Source: Aureispira sp045105775
GTDB taxonomy: Bacteria; Bacteroidota; Bacteroidia; Chitinophagales; Saprospiraceae
Direction of reading: 5' to 3'
Assembly: GCA_045105775.1 (NCBI GenBank)
Contig: JBGCDW010000004.1
Span: 1 to 5,062 of the forward strand
Length of the DNA: 5,062 nt
Below the pieces are notes generated by a model, which was not told the DNA's origin, ran no database searches, and saw nothing but the letters and a program-made list of their open reading frames with translations. Made by a program: the position numbers and the translations under genes. This document shows positions 1-5,062 of the stretch, piece by piece. Every line of letters starts with the position of its first letter. The first letter of the stretch is position 1.

Positions 1-1542
1 AAAAAAGCAGCTAATTCTTATTTAGAAAGTATTAGCCTAAAAGAAAAAATAAGCGATAAACAAGGTTTGACCGACGTACACCACAACCTTGCAATGGTTT
101 ATTTCAAGCAAAATCAGTACAATAAAAGCCTAGAATACTATCAAAAATGTGCGGATTATTACAACAACCAACAAGATACAGCCGAATTGGTAGAGATATG
201 GAGCAATACGGCTAGTGTTTACATTGCTCAACAAAAGTATGAGGAAGCAGCCACTTTGTTGAATCAAATCTTGGCCTTATTACCACAATATCCCAATCCT
301 ACCATTGCCTTAAACACACAGATGAATTTGGGCGACCTTCATCTAAAAAAAGAAAATTATCCAGAAGCATTGGCTTTGTTTCAAGCTGCCTTTCAAGCCG
401 CCCAACAGCAAGAGGATTATCGTTCCTTGGTAACGGTCTATAATTTTATGGGTTCAACCTATTGTTTGCTCAAGGATTATGCGCCATCTATTTTTTATTA
501 CCAAGAAGCCCTAACACTAAGTCAAGAATTGAATTTGTTATATGAACAAAACATTGCCCTTTTTGGGCTGTATAAGTCTTATAATGCCTTGGGCAACCCC
601 AACAAAGCCCTAGACTGGTACGAGCAATACATAAGTATCAAAGACAGTTTGTACAATGTAGCCACCACCAATCGAATTTCGGAATTGCAAGCCGAGTACG
701 ATAATCTGCAAAAAGAAAAAGCCATTCGAGAACTGAGTATGGCAAATAATACCATTGCTTTAGAGAGTGCACTCAAGAGCAAACAACTCTATTTATCCTT
801 ATTGGGTAGTGCCTTGGTACTGTGTATGGTGGGGGTATTGTGGGCGTATCGCCATCAGCGACAAAAAGCTCTACTTCATCAGAAACAGATGGAGCGATTG
901 CTCAACGAGCAGGAGATCCAAATACTGACGGCAGTTGTTGAGGCACAACACAACGAACAAAAACGGGTAGCCAGAGAGATACACGATACCATTGGTAGTT
1001 TTTTGGCTACCTTGATGTACCAGCACGAGGCAGGTAAAGCGTTGGCCATCAACACCCCTTACTACAAAAAATACCTATTGGTAGAAAAACTCATTCAACA
1101 AACATCGGATGAAGTGCGAATACTTGCCAGTGATATGACCAATGGCAAACAACTTAATTTTAATCTAAAAATAGCACTTGATGAGTTGGTGCAACGCATT
1201 CGTAGTATCGAAAAATTTGATTTAGAATTTAATGGTATTGGTAATTTATTGGAATTGTCGTCCGACCTAGAATTTCTGCTCTACCGAGTTGCACAAGAAC
1301 TGTTATCCAATACGCTAAAACATGCACAGGCGACCAAAGTCATTTTGCAAATTAACCCAATGCCTTCCGAAGTTATACTAATGGTCGAAGATGATGGTCG
1401 AGGTTTTGACCCTAACATACCTCCCAAAGGGCTTGGCCTGAATAATATTCGGGCGCGGATCGCCTCGTTTAATGGCAGGCTTCATATCGACTCCACTCTC
1501 AAAAAAGGCACTACTGCTATTGTAACAATCCCTATTGATTGA
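1..1542 (+). CDS. TPR-containing sensor histidine kinase, HisKA_3 type (5' end outside window)
   Basis: Inner-membrane sensor kinase of a two-component system; it should autophosphorylate on His and pass the phosphate to the regulator just downstream. The frame is open from base 1 with no ATG at a sensible start, so the N-terminus, including any signal peptide, is missing; numbering here counts base 1 as codon 1 (513 codons seen). About five TPR-like helical pairs fill residues 25-215 (e.g. LGDLHLKKENYPEALALF). A coiled coil covers about 225-262, one membrane span about 263-282 (LYLSLLGSALVLCMVGVLWA), followed by the basic YRHQRQK, which suggests a cytoplasmic C-terminus and an extracytoplasmic TPR part. 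The H-box is REIHDTIG with phospho-acceptor His328. The ATPase has N-box Asn437 in ELLSNTLKHA, G1 DDGRGFD (464-470) and G2 GLGLNNIR (477-484), all intact. Family knowledge: HisKA_3 kinases pair with NarL/LuxR regulators. The signal is unknown. Confidence 0.93.
   Translation, partial: KKAANSYLESISLKEKISDKQGLTDVHHNLAMVYFKQNQYNKSLEYYQKCADYYNNQQDTAELVEIWSNTASVYIAQQKYEEAATLLNQILALLPQYPNPTIALNTQMNLGDLHLKKENYPEALALFQAAFQAAQQQEDYRSLVTVYNFMGSTYCLLKDYAPSIFYYQEALTLSQELNLLYEQNIALFGLYKSYNALGNPNKALDWYEQYISIKDSLYNVATTNRISELQAEYDNLQKEKAIRELSMANNTIALESALKSKQLYLSLLGSALVLCMVGVLWAYRHQRQKALLHQKQMERLLNEQEIQILTAVVEAQHNEQKRVAREIHDTIGSFLATLMYQHEAGKALAINTPYYKKYLLVEKLIQQTSDEVRILASDMTNGKQLNFNLKIALDELVQRIRSIEKFDLEFNGIGNLLELSSDLEFLLYRVAQELLSNTLKHAQATKVILQINPMPSEVILMVEDDGRGFDPNIPPKGLGLNNIRARIASFNGRLHIDSTLKKGTTAIVTIPID
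787..846 (+). other. Transmembrane segment of the sensor kinase
   Basis: These codons encode about 20 hydrophobic residues with no charge, directly after a Gln/Lys/Glu-rich coiled coil and directly before a His/Arg/Lys-rich stretch. By the positive-inside rule this puts the kinase domain in the cytoplasm and the TPR domain outside. It is the only membrane span in the visible part; a signal peptide or second span could lie in the missing N-terminus. Confidence 0.85.
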
Positions 1543-1577
1543 GGCAATACCATCCTCTCCACTCCTAACAAAAAACC

Positions 1578-2210
1578 ATGATAAAAATTATTATTGTAGA
1601 CGACCATCAAATTGTCATTGATGGGCTAACAGAAGTCTTAAACGCAGCCCCAGAAATTGAAATTATTGGCGAAGCACTCGATGGTACGGTTTTGCTCAAC
1701 CAACTAAAAACACAAGAACCAGATTTAATCTTGCTGGATATTAATATGCCCGTCATGGATGGTATAGAGACTGCCAAAACTCTAAGAACATTACATCCAA
1801 CTATAAAAATTTTGGTTTTAACCACACATGTAGAAAAAACTAAGATCAAAAAAATGATTAAAGTTGGTGTAGATGGTTATTTATTAAAAAATAGCGGCAG
1901 AAATAAACTAGTGAATGCCATCAAAAATATTATGCAGGATGTCAACTACTACGACCCACAAGTAATAAACTTGGTCATGAGTAATTACAAAAATGCACCA
2001 TCTACCCCACAAAACATTTCGCTCACCAAAAGAGAACTGCAAGTGACCCGATTGATTGCCCAAAGCAAAACCTCCAAAGATATTGCAGAAGAACTCTCTA
2101 TCAGCCCACTGACCGTAGAAACCCATCGCAAAAATATATTTTCAAAGTTGGGCATCAACAAATCTATTGACTTGGTCAATTATGCGTATAACCATGGATT
2201 AATGGATTAA
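1578..2210 (+). CDS. Response regulator, NarL/LuxR family (REC-HTH)
   Basis: DNA-binding response regulator of 210 residues, the usual length for the NarL/FixJ group. The receiver domain covers about 2-118: acidic pair Asp8-Asp9 (IIIVDDHQ), phospho-acceptor Asp54 (LILLDINMPVMDG), switch Thr82 (ILVLTTH) and conserved Lys104 (GYLLKN). The LuxR-type helix-turn-helix covers about 147-208: LTKRELQV opens it, and the recognition region is SISPLTVETHRKNIFSKLGI. All catalytic and DNA-contact hallmarks are present, so it should be functional. It starts at an ATG 35 bases after the kinase stop with only an A-rich leader (acaaaaaacc) and no Shine-Dalgarno, normal for Bacteroidota. The spacing and strand make co-transcription with the kinase, and cognate pairing, very likely. 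The gene looks more AT-rich than its neighbours. It ends with TAA TAG double stops. Target genes cannot be told from the sequence. Confidence 0.96.
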   Translation: MIKIIIVDDHQIVIDGLTEVLNAAPEIEIIGEALDGTVLLNQLKTQEPDLILLDINMPVMDGIETAKTLRTLHPTIKILVLTTHVEKTKIKKMIKVGVDGYLLKNSGRNKLVNAIKNIMQDVNYYDPQVINLVMSNYKNAPSTPQNISLTKRELQVTRLIAQSKTSKDIAEELSISPLTVETHRKNIFSKLGINKSIDLVNYAYNHGLMD

Positions 2211-2228
2211 TAGCAGGGCGAAACAGGC

Positions 2229-2270
2229 AAAAAATAAGTGTCAACCCCATCCAAGGTAGTCGACACTTAT
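2229..2270 (-). terminator. Rho-independent terminator of the S74 gene; may also stop the kinase-regulator transcript
   Basis: A perfect 9-bp inverted repeat, ATAAGTGTC (2234-2242) and GACACTTAT (2262-2270), encloses 19 bases in which ACC/GGT can add inner pairs. On the minus strand the stem runs straight into a U-tract (complement of the six A at 2229-2234), the classic intrinsic terminator form, 18 bases past the stop of the 2288-3619 gene. On the plus strand the stem is followed by cctaagttat, so termination of the regulator transcript would be weaker there. Confidence 0.8.
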
Positions 2271-2287
2271 CCTAAGTTATGTTCCAA

Positions 2288-3619
2288 CTATTTCAGTGCG
2301 TTCAATTCTGTTTCCAGAGCCGCACATTTTTCTTCTAGCCGTTGAATACTTGCTTGCTGCTCTTGAATGGCCTTGGTTAGTACAGGCACCAAACGCGTGT
2401 AATCTACGCCCCAAAGGTCGTTGGCTTCTTCGGTGGGTCGAATCACGGCCTCGGGCACTACTTGCTCTAGCTCTTGAGCAATAAAGCCAATTTGTGTCTC
2501 CCCTTCGCCCAAGATTTGCAGAGCACCCACTTTGTCATGTGTAGAATTGGCTTGAAAATACCGCATAGGATGGAGCTGCATCACCGTTGCTAGGCCATAA
2601 GGCAGCGTTTGGCGAGCACTTTTGAGGCGGCCATCGGAGTAGGTTACCCAAGCATTGGCGCGAGCACGACCAATAGTAGTATTGGTATTATTGGGCAATT
2701 CCAAAGCATAAGCGGGATTATTGGTACGAATTCCCACACGGCCATTTCCTCTAATTACCATAGCCAATTCGCGCGCATTATCTGAGCCTTTGTTGGTAAA
2801 GGCAATACCACCGTCAGGATCCGTCTGGTTCAAATCTGTTTTTTCTAATACTAAGAAATCGGAAGTACCACCTAAAAAATTATTATCATAATACATACGT
2901 GCTCTATCTCCAGTTTGATTGCCATCAAGAGGCGTTTCTCCTGCAAAACCAATCCCAAATTCTCCATTCAGTTGCATCCCACCACCTACAATTTCGAGGC
3001 GTTGGTCTGGCGTACCCGTGCCAATTCCTACATGCTTGGTCAATGTATTAATAGAAAATGTATTCCAATCCGTTGTACCTGTGTATATCGTACCAATTCT
3101 AAAAGTATTGCCGCTGTTATTATTGCCATCAAAAAAACCCACTAGTGCACCCACAGAACGATTATCCTGATACATTTCTATTCTCGCATTATCATTTTCA
3201 TTGATGTTGTCGGTATCTGCCTCTATGGTAATAATACTTGGGCCTGCATTCGCGATATGAAGCTGTGTCTGTGGGTTTTGTGTATTAATGGCTACACGTC
3301 CCAAAAAGTACCCACCTCTCGCACTCAGGGTCATCGTCGGATTGGTCCAGGGTGTTCCTCTAGAGGCATCTGCATGAAAGTGAAGAATACCATCGCCCAA
3401 AAAAGGAAGGCCATTATTATCACTAAAACAAAAATAATCATTGTTGGTGTTTGCACCAGCATCGTGCGAAAAATACACATCTTCGCCACGTACATAAAGA
3501 TCGCCACCAACATCTAGCCTCACTAGGGGGTTGGTAATATTAATTCCTACATTTTGAGCCAGTAAGGTTCCTGTTGTCATGCTCAAAAGCAATAGAGTTG
3601 ATAAAAATTTGCAGTTCAT
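2288..3619 (-). CDS. Exported tail-fiber-like protein with C-terminal S74 (endosialidase chaperone) domain
   Basis: A 443-residue secreted or surface fibrous protein. The ATG at 3619 opens a signal peptide (MNCKFLSTLLLLSMTTGTLLA, then Gln22). Four repeats of the form V(G/A)IxTxxPxxxLxI lie at about residues 24-37, 109-122, 197-210 and 295-308, spaced 85, 88 and 98 residues apart, as in Bacteroidota 'tail fiber domain-containing' proteins with beta-structured stalks. The S74 domain starts near residue 326: YSDGRLK holds the Ser328/Lys333 pair that matches the catalytic Ser-Lys dyad of phage endosialidase chaperones. It continues with LHPMRYF, QIGFIAQELEQVVPEAV and VDYTRLVPVLTKAI, and ends in a coiled coil (about 415-443). 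In phage proteins this domain trimerises the fibre and then cuts itself off; the same here is inference. There is no T9SS sorting domain or LPXTG-like anchor, and no phage genes are adjacent, so a cellular surface role is more likely than a prophage fibre. Confidence 0.92.
   Translation of the reverse strand: MNCKFLSTLLLLSMTTGTLLAQNVGINITNPLVRLDVGGDLYVRGEDVYFSHDAGANTNNDYFCFSDNNGLPFLGDGILHFHADASRGTPWTNPTMTLSARGGYFLGRVAINTQNPQTQLHIANAGPSIITIEADTDNINENDNARIEMYQDNRSVGALVGFFDGNNNSGNTFRIGTIYTGTTDWNTFSINTLTKHVGIGTGTPDQRLEIVGGGMQLNGEFGIGFAGETPLDGNQTGDRARMYYDNNFLGGTSDFLVLEKTDLNQTDPDGGIAFTNKGSDNARELAMVIRGNGRVGIRTNNPAYALELPNNTNTTIGRARANAWVTYSDGRLKSARQTLPYGLATVMQLHPMRYFQANSTHDKVGALQILGEGETQIGFIAQELEQVVPEAVIRPTEEANDLWGVDYTRLVPVLTKAIQEQQASIQRLEEKCAALETELNALK
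2633..2644 (-). other. S74 catalytic dyad region, start of intramolecular chaperone domain
   Basis: These bases encode VTYS and the Asp codon of the TYSDGRLK motif; Ser328 is the TCC at 2638-2636 and Lys333 lies five residues on. The Ser-to-Lys spacing of five equals that of the self-cleaving phage endosialidase family (SDxRxK). Self-cleavage before Ser328 would release a 116-residue C-terminal piece. Confidence 0.6.
3557..3619 (-). other. Signal peptide of the S74-domain protein
   Basis: Residues 1-21 have a short basic N-region (Lys4), a Leu-rich core (residues 9-12 are all Leu) and a Gly/Thr-containing C-region ending LLA before Gln22. Type I cleavage after Ala21 fits the common A|Q site of Bacteroidota exported proteins. 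Cys3 lies too early, and lacks the preceding core, to be a lipobox. Confidence 0.8.
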
Positions 3620-3926
3620 TTAAAATAGTTATTATTAATTGGAATAATTGTTTGTAATGGGTTGTGAAATTTTCTGTATTAGAGGATTGCCGGGGGGAGC
3701 AGCATAAATACAAAAACAACAGTCGTATTTAGTTTATCATTAAAACGAGTTTTTGTTACAATTTTTTTTTGAGGGGGGTAAACAACTTCTTAAAGTTACA
3801 TAAAAAAATTACAAAGCTTAGTCAAAAAACAGCTCTATAAACAACAAACTACCAGCTCCTATAAAATAATAAGAGCTGATGATTTATTACATTAACACGA
3901 TACAAGAGCATACTTGTGGTAATTTT
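3620..3926. other. Intergenic region: terminator of the 283-residue gene and leader of the S74 gene
   Basis: This 307-base gap between two minus-strand genes has no credible ORF. Its right part holds the multi-arm terminator at 3824-3878. Its left part is the upstream region of the S74 gene: AT-rich, with two G6 tracts (3692-3697, 3773-3778) and a T9 tract (3762-3770). On the minus strand I find no match to the Bacteroidota -7 box TAnnTTTG, so no promoter is called, although the S74 gene needs one because a terminator precedes it. The 20 bases before its ATG are nearly all A/T, with no Shine-Dalgarno. Confidence 0.7.
3824..3878 (-). terminator. Rho-independent terminator with a duplicated stem arm, after the 283-residue gene
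   Basis: On the minus strand CAGCTCT (complement of 3872-3878) pairs perfectly over 7 bp with AGAGCTG (complement of 3830-3836), which runs straight into six U (complement of 3824-3829). This is an intrinsic terminator about 50 bases past the stop codon of the 3927-4778 gene. A third arm at 3853-3858 can instead pair with 3873-3878 over 6 bp, with a mismatch and three more A-T pairs inside. That alternative has a shorter loop and no U-tract. Confidence 0.65.
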
Positions 3927-4778
3927 TTAGTAAATCACTTCTACATTAATACCAGCAGCCTCCCGAGCTACCAATAGAGCGGTAGGAGCTACTGCCCCCA
4001 AAACGCCCTCAAAAGCAGCCAAGGAATCGCTGGTTTCTGGATGATAAGCCAAGGCCAGTCGAAGCACCAATTCCTCGCTAGGCTCAGGTACTTTAAGCCC
4101 TACCTTGAGCACCCCGCCATTACCAATCCACAATACCAACTCCAAATAAGCGGGATTTTCTTCTAGTAACAAGGCCAATAGAAGCGGTGGCAACGGAGAC
4201 AATTCTAAGGTCTGCATCAAATCATTATACAAGTCTATATCATCTTGAATAATATTACCAAACAGTTCTGTCTGTAAAATCGTATACCGATTGCCAGCCA
4301 TAGAACGCCCTACGCGCACACAGGCATCTGCCTCAAATTTGGCATACCAAGCCGTTAGGCGGTCTTTGACAGACCCCTTGGGTACCAAGGCCAATGCTTC
4401 TGCCAATGCAAAAACACCATCCATGACCCAACCAGTTTCCTGTTGTCCATCAACCCCCAGTTCTAACCAAGCTTGCAGTTTTCCATCAGGCACTCGCTCT
4501 ATGATTCTAGCCAAAATTTTGGCTTCAATGTCCTTAAAACCACTCGCTTCCATAAACTCCCCCAACTGCTGTTGCAAGGTCGCCACAGCATTGTCGGCAT
4601 AACAGCAAACTTTGTTGGCGGCCACATTGGTTTTTAAGGTCAGTTGCGAATCGTGCAATACTGGATTCATAGGAAAGAGCATTTGTTTGAGCCATTCGCT
4701 CAATAGTCCTTCCTGTTCATCTTTTACAAATGGCAAGGCTGTTACAGCAGCTTGCGCTCTCATTATTGTTTCTACCAT
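3927..4778 (-). CDS. Hypothetical protein, cytoplasmic, mostly helical (283 aa)
   Basis: I do not recognise this protein. The start is the first ATG of the frame (4778, MVETIMRAQ); a second ATG at 4763 is possible. The frame can be read further upstream to a TTG at 4865, but that stretch has no ATG, looks non-coding and overlaps promoter-like boxes. The sequence has no signal peptide and no true membrane span. It is rich in Leu, Ala and Glu and probably mainly alpha-helical. Visible landmarks are EGLLSEWLKQM (23-33), a Cys58-Cys59 pair, a conserved-looking centre GRSMAGNRY (157-165), the Leu-rich SPLPPLLLALLLEENPAYLE (194-213) and a hydrophobic C-terminal third ending NVEVIY. No nucleotide-binding, metal-binding or DNA-binding motif is seen. 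It has its own terminator downstream and probably its own promoter, so it appears monocistronic and unrelated in operon terms to the S74 gene. The frame quality supports it being a real gene. Confidence 0.8.
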   Translation of the reverse strand: MVETIMRAQAAVTALPFVKDEQEGLLSEWLKQMLFPMNPVLHDSQLTLKTNVAANKVCCYADNAVATLQQQLGEFMEASGFKDIEAKILARIIERVPDGKLQAWLELGVDGQQETGWVMDGVFALAEALALVPKGSVKDRLTAWYAKFEADACVRVGRSMAGNRYTILQTELFGNIIQDDIDLYNDLMQTLELSPLPPLLLALLLEENPAYLELVLWIGNGGVLKVGLKVPEPSEELVLRLALAYHPETSDSLAAFEGVLGAVAPTALLVAREAAGINVEVIY

Positions 4779-4820
4779 AATAATTGGTATATAAATAATC
4801 CTCACAAATAGTAGTCTACG

Positions 4821-4850
4821 ATTAGAACATGCTTCTAAGTAGTCGGTCAA
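4821..4850 (-). promoter_or_regulatory. Alternative sigma70-like promoter for the 283-residue gene
   Basis: The minus strand has TTGACC (complement of 4845-4850), an 18-base spacer ending in TGT, and TCTAAT (complement of 4821-4826): five of six at both boxes plus an extended-10 TG. This is a good enterobacterial-style promoter, but the main sigma factor of Bacteroidota normally prefers TTG/TAnnTTTG, so its use here is uncertain. It overlaps the TAnnTTTG candidate. Confidence 0.25.
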
Positions 4851-4855
4851 AATTA
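4848..4855 (-). promoter_or_regulatory. Candidate Bacteroidota -7 box for the 283-residue gene
   Basis: The minus strand reads TAATTTTG, a full match to the Bacteroidota -7 consensus TAnnTTTG, 69 bases before the ATG at 4778. No TTG is found at the expected distance (about 19-21 bases) upstream, so only half of the promoter is supported. Transcription from here would begin downstream of the alternative TTG start at 4865, in favour of the ATG start. Confidence 0.35.
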
Positions 4856-4873
4856 CTCCAAACAAAAAACGGT

Positions 4874-4954
4874 TATTTTCCTCCAGCTCATCGTTAAAAA
4901 TACTCGTCTTAGCCCGCTAAGACTCCGTTTTTCGCCTTGATCTGAATAAAAATA
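4874..4954. repeat. Long imperfect palindrome, probably an intergenic repeat or bidirectional terminator
   Basis: The core is a perfect 7-bp stem, GTCTTAG (4906-4912) and CTAAGAC (4917-4923), around the tetraloop CCCG. The symmetry reaches far outward with gaps: AAAAA (4896-4900) faces TTTTT (4928-4932), CAGCTCA (4884-4890) faces TGATCTG (4938-4944, six of seven), and the AT-rich ends 4874-4883 and 4945-4954 match at seven of ten. Both strands show the hairpin followed a few bases later by five U, so it can act as a terminator either way. No plus-strand gene precedes it; on the minus strand it could end a gene lying right of the window. The length and graded symmetry resemble REP/MITE-type dispersed elements. 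Confidence 0.6.
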
Positions 4955-5062
4955 TTCCATTTTTTTAGTTAACATTTATTTTGTCCACCTACTTATGTTG
5001 TGACAATTATTATTATTTTTTTAATTTAAAATTTTCTAAAAATCAGCCCTTCAAATGCTTAA
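4955..5062. other. AT-rich non-coding right end
   Basis: I see no gene here. The stretch is very AT-rich, with T-runs and a TTATTATTATT-like tract around 5007-5020, and carries stops in all useful frames. It could be the 3' side or leader of a gene beyond the right edge. No rRNA, tRNA or clear promoter pair is visible. Confidence 0.5.

Noticed and set aside
3257..3517. Plus-strand open frame opposite the S74 gene
   Set aside because: It lies wholly antisense to a strongly supported gene with signal peptide and domain motifs; its translation has no recognisable features.
2288..3619. S74 gene as part of a prophage
   Set aside because: No capsid, tail, integrase or lysis gene is in the window, and the protein has a signal peptide, which phage fibres lack.
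3631..3648. ATTATT/AATAAT inverted repeat just before the S74 start codon
   Set aside because: The stem is six A-T pairs only, too weak to hold, and expected by chance in such AT-rich DNA.
3902..3917. Small hairpin ACAAG-agcata-CTTGT just after the stop of the 283-residue gene
   Set aside because: Only a 5-bp stem, and on the minus strand it has no U-tract after it; the plus-strand T-run that follows has no gene to terminate.
4291..4794. Plus-strand open frames opposite the 283-residue gene
   Set aside because: Low-complexity Ser/Ala/Pro translations antisense to a better-formed reading frame that has its own terminator; treated as shadows.
4853..4975. Minus-strand ORF of 40 codons (starts MLTKKMEYFYSDQGE) spanning the palindrome
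   Set aside because: It is mostly made of the inverted repeat itself and its composition follows the palindrome. It overlaps the candidate promoter boxes and lacks any family signal; chance reading of a repeat is more likely than a gene.
1..5062. CRISPR array, tRNA, rRNA or insertion sequence
   Set aside because: No regularly spaced repeats, no cloverleaf or rRNA-like segment, and no transposase or paired terminal repeats were found on either strand.

Overview
The window looks like chromosomal DNA of a Bacteroidota bacterium, probably of the Saprospiria or Cytophagia type. The reasons are a histidine kinase with N-terminal TPRs and a single membrane span, paired with a NarL-type regulator; a secreted tail-fiber-like protein with a C-terminal S74 chaperone domain and VGIxTxxP repeats; AT-rich leaders without clear Shine-Dalgarno sites; and moderate-to-low GC. 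The lineage is inferred from protein style, not from a marker gene.

Layout: bases 1-1542 (+) are the 3' part of a TPR-coiled-coil-TM-HisKA_3-HATPase sensor kinase whose start lies left of the window. After 35 bases comes its likely partner, a complete REC-HTH(LuxR) response regulator (1578-2210, +). A short convergent gap (2211-2287) holds a hairpin whose U-tract serves the minus strand. Next is a 443-residue exported S74-domain protein (2288-3619, -). A 307-base gap (3620-3926) follows, with a terminator built from three copies of a CAGCTC-type arm and an AT-rich leader with G6 and T9 tracts. A 283-residue protein of unknown function lies at 3927-4778 (-), with the start placed at its first ATG. 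The right end (4779-5062) is non-coding as far as can be seen. It carries candidate promoter elements and a long imperfect palindrome that resembles a dispersed repeat or bidirectional terminator.

How they fit: the kinase and regulator very likely form a two-component pair, with TPR-sensed input, phosphotransfer from His (codon 982-984) to Asp54, and DNA binding by the regulator. Nothing in the sequence shows that this pair controls the S74 protein or the unknown protein. Those two genes lie on the opposite strand with their own terminators and are probably separate transcription units. No convincing new multi-gene system is visible. The points most worth a second look are the 81-base palindrome at the right end, the competing-arm terminator, the kinase with Ser in place of the usual phosphatase Gln, and the unrecognised 283-residue protein.
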